A stretch of 64,000 bases of DNA from JADJDM01 sp044352985 (GTDB lineage: Bacteria; Bacteroidota; Bacteroidia; B-17B0; Aurantibacillaceae), in contig JBILCU010000002.1 of NCBI GenBank assembly GCA_044352985.1, positions 1 through 64,000 on the forward strand, in the 5' to 3' direction. A program made the position numbers and the translations under genes. Below the pieces are notes generated by a model. The model was not told the DNA's origin and made no database searches. It saw only the letters and a list, made by a program, of their open reading frames with translations. Shown here in pieces: positions 26,014 through 35,211 of the stretch. How positions within the stretch are numbered: the first letter of the stretch is position 1; every line of letters begins with the position of its first letter.

Positions 26014-27423
26014 TTATAATTTATTCATTTCCATTTGTAATTGATACTGTAATGATTTAAATTTTAAGTAAGGGATTTTAAATGGATTTTTGTTCTTGGT
26101 TCGCAAATATACTTCATTCATAACCCATTGTATCGCATATTGATAATATTTTTTAGAGTAAGTTCGTTTAAAATCAATGTCTCTATCAGTTGACGTTTCC
26201 CATTCTAAACGTTGATTTAAAAAATCATTTTTAACTTCATTATATAATTCCGTCCCTTTTATTGGATAAGCAATTGTTATTGTATATTGTGATGGATTTG
26301 CTTGCACTAAATGCTCTATAGTTTCTTTAATATCTTGCTTTGTTTCTCCTGGATAACCTAACATTATAAATGTACCTGCCTCTATACCATGCTGTTTAGC
26401 AAGTTGAATCATTTTACGGGTTTGCATTACATCAACACGCCTATCCATTGCATCAATAATTTTTTGAGAGCCACTTTCAGCCCCAACCCATACTCTAAAA
26501 CAGCCACTATCTTTTAATGTTTTAATTACCACTTCGTTTAATCTATCTGCACGAGAAATAATTTCATAAGGAATCATAGCATCTTGCTTTTTAACCTCAG
26601 TTGCAAAATCTGATAGCCATTTATGATGAATTGTAAATACATCATCCACAAACCAAATCATATCAGGATTATAAACCTGTTTAATATGTTTCATTTCCTG
26701 AGCAACCAATTGAGCTGAGCGGCGACGATAAGTGCCGCCATAAACTGCCCTACTACACCATTTACAAGTATAAGGGCAGCCTCTCATTGTGCTTACACTC
26801 ATCATACTATAGCCATGGTGTTTTTTCCAGCCATTTAAATAGGGTTGAAAATCAATTTTCTCTCTGCTTGGTAATGGTAATACATTAATATCTTTAATTA
26901 AAGGGCGTTCGTGTGTTTTGATTACTTTTCCTTTTTCTAAATAAGCTATGCCTTTAATCGACTTAAGTGTTTCATTATTTGAATTCACTCCAAGTAACAA
27001 ATTTGAAGAATTATCTAAAAAATTAATCAACTCCAAAGTAGTTTCCTCACCTTCGCCAATAATAATAAAGTCAGCCCCGTAGTTTAAAAAATTTTCGATG
27101 TGATTTCTTACCTCAGGGCCGCCTAATATTATTTGTGTATTTTTTAATACAGGCTCGGTTTTAATAAACTTAATGATTTTAAGCACATTAAGTTTAGTCA
27201 TTAAATTCGTGTAAATGGCAACAACATCAGGAGTTGATAAAACAAGCTGTTCTTTCAATCTATCAAGTGAAGAAAACGTAGAATCAAAAACTTCATTCTT
27301 AATACCATGTTTTTCTAAATAAGAGGATATATATAAAATACCTAACGGCACATATGGCCTCATAATTTGAAGTTCTTTAGGATCCTCGCTTAAAAAATAA
27401 CCATGTGTAAAAAGTAGTTTCAT
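26014..27423 (-). CDS. B12-binding-domain radical SAM enzyme (copy 3 of 3)
   Basis: A 469-residue protein. Residues 1-140 form a cobalamin-binding-like Rossmann domain (YVPLGILYISSYLEKHG, IILGGPEV, FIIIGEGEET). The radical SAM core follows with Cys216-x3-Cys220-x2-Cys223 (MRGCPYTCKWC) binding the 4Fe-4S cluster, then WFVDDVF, GAESGSQKI and FIMLGYPGET. B12-dependent members often methylate unactivated carbons; others such as BchE do cyclisation. The N-terminus is closely similar to that of the protein encoded at 28205-29665 (both begin MKxLFTHxYFL), so the two are duplicates. A class I methyltransferase gene lies between them. The substrate is unknown. Confidence 0.9.
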   Translation of the reverse strand: MKLLFTHGYFLSEDPKELQIMRPYVPLGILYISSYLEKHGIKNEVFDSTFSSLDRLKEQLVLSTPDVVAIYTNLMTKLNVLKIIKFIKTEPVLKNTQIILGGPEVRNHIENFLNYGADFIIIGEGEETTLELINFLDNSSNLLLGVNSNNETLKSIKGIAYLEKGKVIKTHERPLIKDINVLPLPSREKIDFQPYLNGWKKHHGYSMMSVSTMRGCPYTCKWCSRAVYGGTYRRRSAQLVAQEMKHIKQVYNPDMIWFVDDVFTIHHKWLSDFATEVKKQDAMIPYEIISRADRLNEVVIKTLKDSGCFRVWVGAESGSQKIIDAMDRRVDVMQTRKMIQLAKQHGIEAGTFIMLGYPGETKQDIKETIEHLVQANPSQYTITIAYPIKGTELYNEVKNDFLNQRLEWETSTDRDIDFKRTYSKKYYQYAIQWVMNEVYLRTKNKNPFKIPYLKFKSLQYQLQMEMNKL

Positions 27424-27441
27424 CTATTTAAAAATACACTT

Positions 27442-28233
27442 TTATTTTTTTTTAAATACAATTATATAATGATCAGCGTAATTAGATAAAAAAGAAAATT
27501 TACCTAATAGTTTATCTAACCATTTTAAAAAGTTAAACAAAATTTCTCTATTCACAAAATATGGTTCTAAATAAGAAGGCGGCACAAACAATCCAATAGG
27601 CTTAACTTGTAGAAAATCATATCCATCAAAAAACAATTCCTTAAAATAATTTGGAGTATAATAATACGTCAAAAAATTTTTATCATTAATCACAGTTTCA
27701 ACACCTAATTTATTAAGCCTACGATTAGCTTTAATTTTATCCTTTTTAAATTTAAAATATAATTGTTCCCACCAACATTGGGTTCCCATAATAACAAAAA
27801 TTAATAGGTCATCTTTTTGCTGAAGTTTACTACATCCCTTTTTAAAATCAATGAGCTCATTGTGATTTAAACAATTTAATCCGCCAAAGTTCGAGAAAAT
27901 TAAATTGAACATATCTGGAAATAAAACATCTATTTGCTGACTTGCAATTTGCTTAAATTCAACCTTATTATTATTCACTTTTCGTTTAGCGATTTCAATC
28001 ATTCCCTCAGAAATATCAGTTGACAAGACTGTAACTCCTTTTTCAGAAAACCATAAAGCATCTTGTCCCGTACCACAATTAACTTCCAAAACATTCTTTA
28101 TATTATCAGAAAATCTTCTAGAAACATGCTCATACACTTGCTCACGTTGTGCCATCCCAATTAATGAATTGGTAAAATGTTCATCGTATGTTTTGGCGTA
28201 TATATCAAAGACTTCTGACTGCATCTGGTTCAA
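27442..28233 (-). CDS. Class I SAM-dependent methyltransferase
   Basis: A 263-residue methyltransferase. Motif I is VLEVNCGTGQDALWFSE (about 48-64), motif II STDISEGMIEIAKRK. A FSNFGGLNCLNH segment takes the place of motif IV. The C-terminal part is longer than in the minimal fold and aromatic-rich (YYTPNYFKELFFDGYDFL), probably the substrate lid. The start overlaps the 3' end of the upstream radical SAM gene by 29 bp (20 bp if the second ATG is used), so translation is coupled. Methylated product and substrate class cannot be read from sequence. Confidence 0.85.
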   Translation of the reverse strand: MNQMQSEVFDIYAKTYDEHFTNSLIGMAQREQVYEHVSRRFSDNIKNVLEVNCGTGQDALWFSEKGVTVLSTDISEGMIEIAKRKVNNNKVEFKQIASQQIDVLFPDMFNLIFSNFGGLNCLNHNELIDFKKGCSKLQQKDDLLIFVIMGTQCWWEQLYFKFKKDKIKANRRLNKLGVETVINDKNFLTYYYTPNYFKELFFDGYDFLQVKPIGLFVPPSYLEPYFVNREILFNFLKWLDKLLGKFSFLSNYADHYIIVFKKK

Positions 28234-29665
28234 TTTGTTTCAGCTTCCATTTTTCAATTTGTTCATTAGGAATAATGTGAATTAAGGAAAGTGCATTTTT
28301 TAAATATAGTTTAGACGGATTTGAAAATAATTTTTTAAAAGATTGAATACCTATCTGTTTTCGGTAAACTTTATGAATATAACGTTGTAATTGCTTGTAA
28401 AATATAGGTTTATAAGTGCTATTAAACATTATTGCTAATTCATCACTATCTGTCCAATTACTTTTTTCTTTTAATTGTTCTTTCACTTTTTCGTAAAATA
28501 CAGTTCCAGGTAAAGGGTAAGAAACTGAAATCCCAATATCATCCGGCAATAAATCTTTAACCATTTTTATGGTCAAATTAATGTCATCTATTGTTTCTCC
28601 TAAATAACCTAATTGCAAAAATAACGATACCTGTATTTTATGTTTCTTTAATAAATGAGTAGCGCTATAAATCTGTTCAACCTTAGTGCCTTTATCCATT
28701 CCATCTAATATTCTTTGCGATCCACTCTCGGCTCCCATCCACACCATTGAGCAACCGCTATTAGCAAGGTGTTTAATATTATCCTCTTTTAGTAATAAAT
28801 CTGCTCGACTTTGAATTTTATAATTTATTGAAACATTTTCTTTATTAATATAAAACTCAAAATCCTTGAGCCAATTTGGTTTTAAACCAAAAATATCATC
28901 AGCAAACCAAATATGTGAAAATCCAAATTTTCGCTGCCATTTTTTTATTTCCAACACCACGTTCTCAGGACTATGAGAATTATAACGATTACCATAAATT
29001 GGCTTTGCACACCAATTACATTTATAAGGACAACCTCTAGTAGTTACAAAATTTAATGAAAAATAACCATGATTTTCCATCCACATTTTTTTATAAGGAC
29101 TTACATCGATTAAATCCCAAGCTGGAGGCGGCAATACATCCAAGTCTTTTATTACTATTCTCGCATTAGTTTTTATTACTGCATTATCCTTTAACAAAGC
29201 AATTCCAGGTATCAAATCAACCGATGTATTGTTTTTAAAGGCATTACACAACTCTAATGCTGTTTGTTCCGCTTCGCCTAAAATAACAAAATCTGCCCCA
29301 TTTTTTAAATATTCAGCTGCATGATCCGTAGCGTCAGAACTAGATGTTATTACTTTACAACTTTTTGATTTAGCATAAGCTTGCATATCAAAACAAGCCT
29401 CTCGCATATTAGTTAAACACATTTTGGTTAAATAATTAAACCCATCGTCATAACTAATAAAGACATCAGGATTGTATGAATCTATTATTGATTGAATATC
29501 ATTTGATGAATTACAAAACATCGTATCAAACAATCTAACTTCAAAACCATGTTCGCGCAAAAATGACATAGCATACAACGTGCCTAATGGTGGATAAGGC
29601 ATTGCAGCTTTAAATTGTTTAGCATCAAATTTTAAAAAATAACTATGTGTAAAAAGAATTTTCAA
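28205..29665 (-). CDS. B12-binding-domain radical SAM enzyme (copy 2 of 3)
   Basis: A 486-residue paralogue of the protein at 26014-27423. It has a cobalamin-type N-terminal domain (MPYPPLGTLYAMSFLREHG, DFVILGEAEQT) and a radical SAM core with Cys212-x3-Cys216-x2-Cys219 (TRGCPYKCNWC), WFADDIFG, GAESGSQRILDGMDKG and LFLQLGYLGET. It starts with TTG directly after the TAA of the preceding gene. Alignment of MKILFTHSYFL with the ATG-started paralogue supports this start. The likely chemistry is radical-based methylation or rearrangement of a lipid or sugar intermediate; no substrate is known. Confidence 0.9.
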   Translation of the reverse strand: MKILFTHSYFLKFDAKQFKAAMPYPPLGTLYAMSFLREHGFEVRLFDTMFCNSSNDIQSIIDSYNPDVFISYDDGFNYLTKMCLTNMREACFDMQAYAKSKSCKVITSSSDATDHAAEYLKNGADFVILGEAEQTALELCNAFKNNTSVDLIPGIALLKDNAVIKTNARIVIKDLDVLPPPAWDLIDVSPYKKMWMENHGYFSLNFVTTRGCPYKCNWCAKPIYGNRYNSHSPENVVLEIKKWQRKFGFSHIWFADDIFGLKPNWLKDFEFYINKENVSINYKIQSRADLLLKEDNIKHLANSGCSMVWMGAESGSQRILDGMDKGTKVEQIYSATHLLKKHKIQVSLFLQLGYLGETIDDINLTIKMVKDLLPDDIGISVSYPLPGTVFYEKVKEQLKEKSNWTDSDELAIMFNSTYKPIFYKQLQRYIHKVYRKQIGIQSFKKLFSNPSKLYLKNALSLIHIIPNEQIEKWKLKQIEPDAVRSL

Positions 29666-30604
29666 TTAGTTTAATGCAATTTTAAATTCATATTCAAATT
29701 CCTTAATCTTCTCCTGCCAAATGGTTAACACTTTATTTTGATGCCCTTTTGAGTGATATTTACAAACATGTTTTCGGGATCGATATTGTAAATCAAAATC
29801 TTCATGACTCATTTCTGGATATTTTTTACGCCAATGTTTTAGGGTAATATGGAGTAAGCAGTTATCTATCCAATTTCCAAACCAACCGCTGAACATTAAC
29901 TCAACTAATTTTTTACTCCAAGGTTCTGGTGTATTAATGCAATTAAATGGAGGCAAAAGTTCTTTGTTTTCGAATTTAGATTTATACCAACTATTTTCAT
30001 TTAAAATTGCTTGATAAAGCTCATAATTAACAGTTGGTAACAAATAAGCAAGTTCTCTAGCCACAAAATCATTTCTATCGGGGATTACTAAATCTGACTC
30101 TGAAATAAAATAATTTAAACAAAAATTGTTTTTATTCTTTTGGGATAACGTTTTGTAGTACAACATAAAAATTGTTCTGCACAACCATAAACGATTTTTT
30201 TTTGTAACAATAAAATAATCTATATCGCTATATTCATCGTAATAGTTTTTTGATAAACCACCTGAAATATAAACACCAGACATAAATGGGAAAGAAGCAA
30301 TTTTTTTACTATACAAATAAGCATTCGGCAACATATCCATAGCCTTAATATTACCCATTAACCTTCTTTCAACGTAATTATCGTTTGATATTATTAACAA
30401 ATAAAAATCATCTATTTTTTTAATAAATCTATATCTAACTAATTCATTTAAATTACTTAAAAGCTCATTCTTACTTATTTTTAAAGGCATATTCTCAAAA
30501 ACTTCATCAAATTTTAATGGATAACTAAACACATCAAAATATAATATCGTTTTTAAAACTTCTTTTTGTATAAATGAAATAGTAGATATTTGATTCAAAT
30601 ACAA
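29666..30604 (-). CDS. Winged-helix plus nucleotidyltransferase-fold protein
   Basis: A 312-residue protein. Residues 5-75 look like a winged helix (KEVLKTILYFDVFSYPLKFDEV, then LLSNLNELVRYRFIKKIDDFYLL). Residues of about 105-135 carry a polymerase-beta-type nucleotidyltransferase signature: YISGGLSKNYYDEYSDIDYFIV, with Gly-Gly/Ser and the Asp-x-Asp metal pair. A helical C-terminal region follows (FSGWFGNWIDNCLLHITLKHW). Family members move a nucleotide to a small molecule, sugar or RNA; the exact acceptor is not known. The start is TTG at 30604 or 30598, as no ATG lies in frame nearby. It abuts the next radical SAM gene with no gap. Confidence 0.75.
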   Translation of the reverse strand: MYLNQISTISFIQKEVLKTILYFDVFSYPLKFDEVFENMPLKISKNELLSNLNELVRYRFIKKIDDFYLLIISNDNYVERRLMGNIKAMDMLPNAYLYSKKIASFPFMSGVYISGGLSKNYYDEYSDIDYFIVTKKNRLWLCRTIFMLYYKTLSQKNKNNFCLNYFISESDLVIPDRNDFVARELAYLLPTVNYELYQAILNENSWYKSKFENKELLPPFNCINTPEPWSKKLVELMFSGWFGNWIDNCLLHITLKHWRKKYPEMSHEDFDLQYRSRKHVCKYHSKGHQNKVLTIWQEKIKEFEYEFKIALN

Positions 30605-30625
30605 TTTTTTATTATCTAAGATATG

Positions 30626-31303
30626 TTAAATAGATTTAATTTTAAAAATAAAATTGACTTCCCACTTGATTTTCTTTTGTTCTACTAATTCAAACGAAAA
30701 ATGCTGTGCATCAGCAATGGCTTTAATTCGATCAATCTCGCAATTATCAGCCAACACCATATAAATTTCTGTATGGTAATGCATAAAATCTTTCATTTGA
30801 GAAAATAGTTTAATAAAATATTCTCCATTTTTCCCGCAATTCCAAGCTAATTGATTATCAGAATTAATGTTTTCAAAAAAATAAGGTGGATTGATTACAA
30901 TCATATCAAAATTTAAAACAGGAATTCTATCAAACAAATCACTTTGTATAACTGAAAATTTTTCAAAGTTTCGGCTGAAATTTTTTACAAAATTTTGTTT
31001 GGTACAATCAATTGCTAAACCGTTAACATCACAACAAGTAACTATTGCATTTTTTTTATAAGCTAATAAACTAATAAAACCAGAACCGCAACCAATTTCT
31101 AAAAATAGCTTCTTTTTTAAATTTAAAGTATTAATAAAATCGAATAAAAAAATACTACTAAAAAAATACTTTGGGTGAAAAACAGTAGGTTTTACTGCTA
31201 ATTCTAATCCGCAAACTTTGCTTATTCTTTCCTTTTTTAAGTACCACGTTAAATAAGGCTTAACAAAAGTTTGCATATATATTTTTTGAAAGCGATTCAG
31301 CAT
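30626..31303 (-). CDS. NPPY-type class I methyltransferase
   Basis: A 225-residue methyltransferase with FLEIGCGSGFISLLAYKKNA (SAM-binding motif I), CDVNGLAIDCTKQN (motif II) and MIVINPPYFFEN (motif IV). NPPY is typical of enzymes that methylate nitrogen in planar groups (HemK/PrmC, RNA adenine or guanine methyltransferases), which is unusual in a polysaccharide-like operon. The frame is open to 31408, but I chose the ATG at 31303. It begins right after the upstream stop, whereas the longer form would overlap the preceding gene by 104 bp. Confidence 0.82.
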   Translation of the reverse strand: MLNRFQKIYMQTFVKPYLTWYLKKERISKVCGLELAVKPTVFHPKYFFSSIFLFDFINTLNLKKKLFLEIGCGSGFISLLAYKKNAIVTCCDVNGLAIDCTKQNFVKNFSRNFEKFSVIQSDLFDRIPVLNFDMIVINPPYFFENINSDNQLAWNCGKNGEYFIKLFSQMKDFMHYHTEIYMVLADNCEIDRIKAIADAQHFSFELVEQKKIKWEVNFIFKIKSI

Positions 31304-31304
31304 A

Positions 31305-32798
31305 TTAAAAACCTTCTGTTTCAGGTTGACGATATTTCCAAATACGTTGTAAAAAACTAACCTCTTTCGGGAATTTGTAAAAATCAGTTCGATATCTCCA
31401 ACTAGCAAGTGTTTTTAAAATTATCTTTTTAGTGCTACTCAATCTTATATCCGAATTAGATGGATAATAACCATTCAAAACGATTTCGAATTGTTTGATC
31501 TTATCAATCATATATGGTTTTAACCAAGGAGTTAAAGGGTTTTTACGTAAATCAAAATTTTCCCATGCTGGGCTAATCCAATCTTCTAAAACCTTCGGAA
31601 ACTTAAATCCACTTGCTAAAACTTTATTATACATATCAGAACCTTCAGTTGGCACTGGGCTATAGGTATAAATAATAATCTCTGTTTTTGGATTGATTGC
31701 TTTTACGTTTTTTATAAATATAATATCTTCATCAATTTGCTTATTTACCTGCGTTTCTGTATCTCCTGGAATTCCCAATACAAAAGAATATTCAGGGATA
31801 ATGTCGAATTTTTTTAAACGTTCAGCAAATTTCAAAATTTGACTGCCAGTTTGTGTTCCGCCCTTATCCATCTTTTTAAGAACTTCATCATTACCCGTCT
31901 CTGCGCCAAAAAAAATCATCTTACATCCGGATTTTCTCATAGCCATTAATGATTCGTCTTTGTACTTATCCATTGTATCGATACGTGCTTCGCCCCACCA
32001 TGTCATATTCTCCTTCTCTATCAATTTAGCAAATTCTACAGTACGTTTTTCAGAAACAAAAAAATTATTATCATGAAACTCAATAGAGTCGGCCTGATAA
32101 TTGTCTTTTAAAAACTTAACATCATTATAAATTCCTTGTGCTGATTTACCTTTCCACCTTGCATTATATATAGGAACAACAGCACAAAATGAACAGGTAA
32201 AAGGACATCCAAAACTACTATGATACGCTATTGTTTTTTTTCCCAAATATGTTTTAGGTAAAAATTTTCGTAAAGAATAAAATTCATTCAATTTATCATA
32301 AGGCAAAACAGGTAGCTTATCTAAATCCAACAATTCTTCTTTAGCTGTTTTTATAACTTTATCGAATTTTTTATATACTAAGTTTTTAATAGTGTCAAAA
32401 TTTACATCATTCTCTAAAGCATTTATAAGTTGCGGAAAAGTATTATCTCCTGGCCCGTTTACAACAAAATCAATATATCCTGAATCTAAACATACTTTAT
32501 ACTGGTTAGATGCAAAATATCCTCCCCAGATAATTTTAATATCTGGATAATTGTCTTTTATTTTTTTAGAAAATGGGATAGCTTGTTTTAACTGAGGGCC
32601 TGGCATTACGGTACACGCAAAATACTTTACATTTCCTTGAGATAAAAAAGAATCTATTTTTTTCCAAGGATCTGTTTCTAAATTACCATCTACTAATACC
32701 CATTCGTGTTTACCATTAATACTTGCTGCAATTTGCAATACACTATTAGGTATGCGAGGGTTATGATTCGTGGCGCGAGGATTAAAAAGTAATATCAT
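31305..32798 (-). CDS. B12-binding-domain radical SAM enzyme (copy 1 of 3)
   Basis: A 497-residue enzyme, more distant from the other two B12 radical SAM proteins here. The N-terminal domain (MILLFNPRATNHNPRIPNSVL, WGGYFASNQYKV, FVVNGPGDNTFPQL) is cobalamin-binding in type. The radical SAM cluster Cys are C198, C202 and C205 (SFGCPFTCSFC). FHDNNFFV, FFGAETGNDEVLKKMDKG and YSFVLGIPGDTE follow. The C-terminal extension of about 120 residues is rich in aromatic and basic residues. A methyltransferase gene follows after one base, so the two may act on one substrate. Confidence 0.9.
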   Translation of the reverse strand: MILLFNPRATNHNPRIPNSVLQIAASINGKHEWVLVDGNLETDPWKKIDSFLSQGNVKYFACTVMPGPQLKQAIPFSKKIKDNYPDIKIIWGGYFASNQYKVCLDSGYIDFVVNGPGDNTFPQLINALENDVNFDTIKNLVYKKFDKVIKTAKEELLDLDKLPVLPYDKLNEFYSLRKFLPKTYLGKKTIAYHSSFGCPFTCSFCAVVPIYNARWKGKSAQGIYNDVKFLKDNYQADSIEFHDNNFFVSEKRTVEFAKLIEKENMTWWGEARIDTMDKYKDESLMAMRKSGCKMIFFGAETGNDEVLKKMDKGGTQTGSQILKFAERLKKFDIIPEYSFVLGIPGDTETQVNKQIDEDIIFIKNVKAINPKTEIIIYTYSPVPTEGSDMYNKVLASGFKFPKVLEDWISPAWENFDLRKNPLTPWLKPYMIDKIKQFEIVLNGYYPSNSDIRLSSTKKIILKTLASWRYRTDFYKFPKEVSFLQRIWKYRQPETEGF

Positions 32799-32842
32799 TA
32801 CATTGCTAAAATAAAAAAAAATCTATAAAACTTTTTAAATCA

Positions 32843-33925
32843 TCAATCAGAAAAAGCACTACAACACCTACTACATGCGGGTAATAAACCACCTTCCTTA
32901 GTAACGTCTCTTCTAAATTTCGAAATAACTTTACTATTCCAAATTTCTTTCAAGTTTTCATTATATAAATTTCCAATTGTTAAATTATAGCATCTCCCAT
33001 GAGCAGGGATGACATCACCATTTGATTTAACCATTATAGCAGTAAAAATATCATAACATTTTTTGCCATAAAACTTTTCAGGTTCATGATAAAAAGAATT
33101 TAGAGATGTCTCATTACTAATTTCAGGCGAGAAAGAAATTTTAAAAGGGTAACTAATATTTCTTATTTCTTGAATTTCTGTAAATAATTTTTTTAAATCA
33201 TACGCCGAAAGATCTATATCCTTCATATTTGAAGCCGTTGCAAGGTAATCCTTTCCAAACCTACTATTATGTGCATCTGCCACTGAATCGGGCGTATAAT
33301 TTGTATGCATAAAGCCTATCTGTTCCAATGGATAACCTTTAAAATACTCAATAAATTCTTTTAATCTGCCAATATTCCATTGAGTTATCACGCAAAAAAT
33401 TGAAATTTTAGGGTGCTTGGGCTGTGATAATAAATAGTCAATTCCTTCTACTGCTTTTTCAAAAGAATTCTTGTATCCTCTGATATCATTATGAACATCA
33501 GAAGGACCATCCAATGATATATACAATTCTTTTAAATCAGCATCAATCAATTTATCAGACCACTTTTTTAACGACAATGCATTTGTGGTAATACTAGTAA
33601 ATATTTTTTTTTGTGACGCATACTTTAACGATTCATACAAATGACTATAAACCAATGGTTCAGTAAATGCGTAACCTAATTTAACATTAGGATAATATTG
33701 TACTGCTTGATCCACCACTTTTTTAAACAAATCTAAAGGCATATGAAGCGGAGTTGTGCCAACTAAATTTTGGTAAAAATTACTCTCTCTGTAATCTACC
33801 CCAACATCACACATCTTACAATGTAAATTACATGTATTATTAACTCCTAAAACAAGCCAATCTGGTCCATGAAATAATTTATGGGGATAGTATTTTTGGT
33901 TGTATAATTTAAATTTGTTTATCAT
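32843..33925 (-). CDS. Radical SAM/SPASM-domain protein
   Basis: A 360-residue radical SAM enzyme with Cys32-x3-Cys36-x2-Cys39 (NNTCNLHCKMCDVG) and a core that includes YISLDGPSDVHNDIRG. A C-terminal SPASM-type cysteine set is present: GKKCYDIF, AHGRCYNL, GNLYNENLKEIWNS and PACSRCC, expected to hold auxiliary Fe-S clusters. SPASM proteins modify peptides or sugars (AlbA/anSME-like; some act on polysaccharide substrates). It is the first gene of the minus-strand operon that contains the three B12 radical SAM genes. A TATATTTG box lies 54 bp upstream. Confidence 0.88.
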   Translation of the reverse strand: MINKFKLYNQKYYPHKLFHGPDWLVLGVNNTCNLHCKMCDVGVDYRESNFYQNLVGTTPLHMPLDLFKKVVDQAVQYYPNVKLGYAFTEPLVYSHLYESLKYASQKKIFTSITTNALSLKKWSDKLIDADLKELYISLDGPSDVHNDIRGYKNSFEKAVEGIDYLLSQPKHPKISIFCVITQWNIGRLKEFIEYFKGYPLEQIGFMHTNYTPDSVADAHNSRFGKDYLATASNMKDIDLSAYDLKKLFTEIQEIRNISYPFKISFSPEISNETSLNSFYHEPEKFYGKKCYDIFTAIMVKSNGDVIPAHGRCYNLTIGNLYNENLKEIWNSKVISKFRRDVTKEGGLLPACSRCCSAFSD

Positions 33926-33978
33926 TAAAACTATTAATTATAAAACATGTTTGAAAATATTAAAACACCTTGTTGATT

Positions 33979-33986
33979 CAAATATA
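33979..33986 (-). promoter_or_regulatory. -7 element upstream of the radical SAM operon (TAnnTTTG)
   Basis: The minus strand reads TATATTTG in the divergent 134-bp region. It matches the -7 consensus exactly and lies 54 bp before the start of the SPASM gene. A clear -33 TTG is missing. Confidence 0.35.
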
Positions 33987-34086
33987 AGTTATATTTAATT
34001 GAAAACGAATACCTTTATTTATAGTAAAAACAGTATGTTTAAAATATAAAAGTAATTATGTGAATGTGTATAATTCTGTTAAATTC

Positions 34087-35211
34087 ATGAATCAAGCACA
34101 AATCATAAATCCTTCAATCGCTAAAATTGGAGAAACATACCTTATTAAAAATGGAAACGGAAATAGAAATAGCAAAACCATAATCTATAAACAGTTAATG
34201 AAATTTACTAATTTAAAATTCAAAAATATATCAAAAAAAATAAATGAGTTTATTATAAATTCATCCTACTTACTATTTAATAAAACCTCTCGATTTATTA
34301 AAGATGCAAGAGGTGTGAGGATAATTGTTTACCACGGGATATGCAATGAAAAACCCCATTTATTTAATTCAAGATTTGTAACTGAAAAGCAATTTGAATT
34401 ACATTTAAAATTATTACAAAAACATTACCATCTTATATCGTACCAAGATTTAATAACCAATAAATTATCGCACGAAAAACTGAATGTGCTTATTACTTTT
34501 GATGATGGGTTAAAAAACAATGCCTTACTAGCCGCACCATTACTTACAAAATACAATACCCCTGCTATATTTTTTGTAACAGCTGTTCAAAAACAATCCT
34601 TGCCTTTTATCTTTAACGACATTATAGATATAGTTTCTTACATAGGTCCAAAAACCATATCAATAAACAAAGAAATATTTTACAAGAAAAAAATAAATAT
34701 CCATCAGCGATACGTCAACAAAGCAAACATATTACTATCCAATAAATATCATTCATCAAACTATCAAATAAGGTCACAAGTTCTTAAACAAATATTTGAA
34801 AACATACAGGTGAACGAGTTAAATAATTACAGCCTGTATTGTGAACTAATGAACGAAACTGACATTAGATCTATTTCAAGTCATCCTCTTTTTACAATTG
34901 CCAGCCATGGTTTTCTTCATACAGATTTAACCAGTTTAAATTCCCAAGAAATATATGAAGAATTAGAATCATCAAAAAAATATCTCGCAACCATTACAAA
35001 CGAAATTTGTCATAGTATTGCTTTTCCATATGGAAATTATAATAAAGAAGTTTTAAATGCATGTTATAATTTAGAATTTAAATACACCTTTAAAACCGAA
35101 AAACATGATGAAGAAAAAGAAGGCGTAAGTGTTTTTGAACGTCAAACCATCAATCCTTTTATATCTCCAATTCTACAAATGTATTATATAGCAAAAAACA
35201 ATTATGAGTAA
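34087..35211 (+). CDS. Polysaccharide deacetylase family protein
   Basis: A NodB-fold protein of about 374 residues with an N-terminal extension. The motifs are VRIIVYHGI, NVLITFDDGLKNNA (catalytic Asp pair), TIASHGFLHTDLTS (metal His pair) and HSIAFPYGNYNKEV. A helical insertion of about 90 residues sits between the first two motifs. It would remove acetyl groups from a saccharide intermediate. The frame opens at a GTG at 34060. I report the first ATG (34087), but the ATG at 34198 is also possible because conserved sequence starts only after it. It overlaps the next gene by 8 bp and is divergent from the radical SAM operon. Confidence 0.85.
   Translation: MNQAQIINPSIAKIGETYLIKNGNGNRNSKTIIYKQLMKFTNLKFKNISKKINEFIINSSYLLFNKTSRFIKDARGVRIIVYHGICNEKPHLFNSRFVTEKQFELHLKLLQKHYHLISYQDLITNKLSHEKLNVLITFDDGLKNNALLAAPLLTKYNTPAIFFVTAVQKQSLPFIFNDIIDIVSYIGPKTISINKEIFYKKKINIHQRYVNKANILLSNKYHSSNYQIRSQVLKQIFENIQVNELNNYSLYCELMNETDIRSISSHPLFTIASHGFLHTDLTSLNSQEIYEELESSKKYLATITNEICHSIAFPYGNYNKEVLNACYNLEFKYTFKTEKHDEEKEGVSVFERQTINPFISPILQMYYIAKNNYE

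Noticed and set aside
31304..31408. N-terminal extension of the NPPY methyltransferase to 31408
   Set aside because: It lies wholly within the upstream radical SAM gene, and the ATG at 31303 starts directly after that gene's stop.
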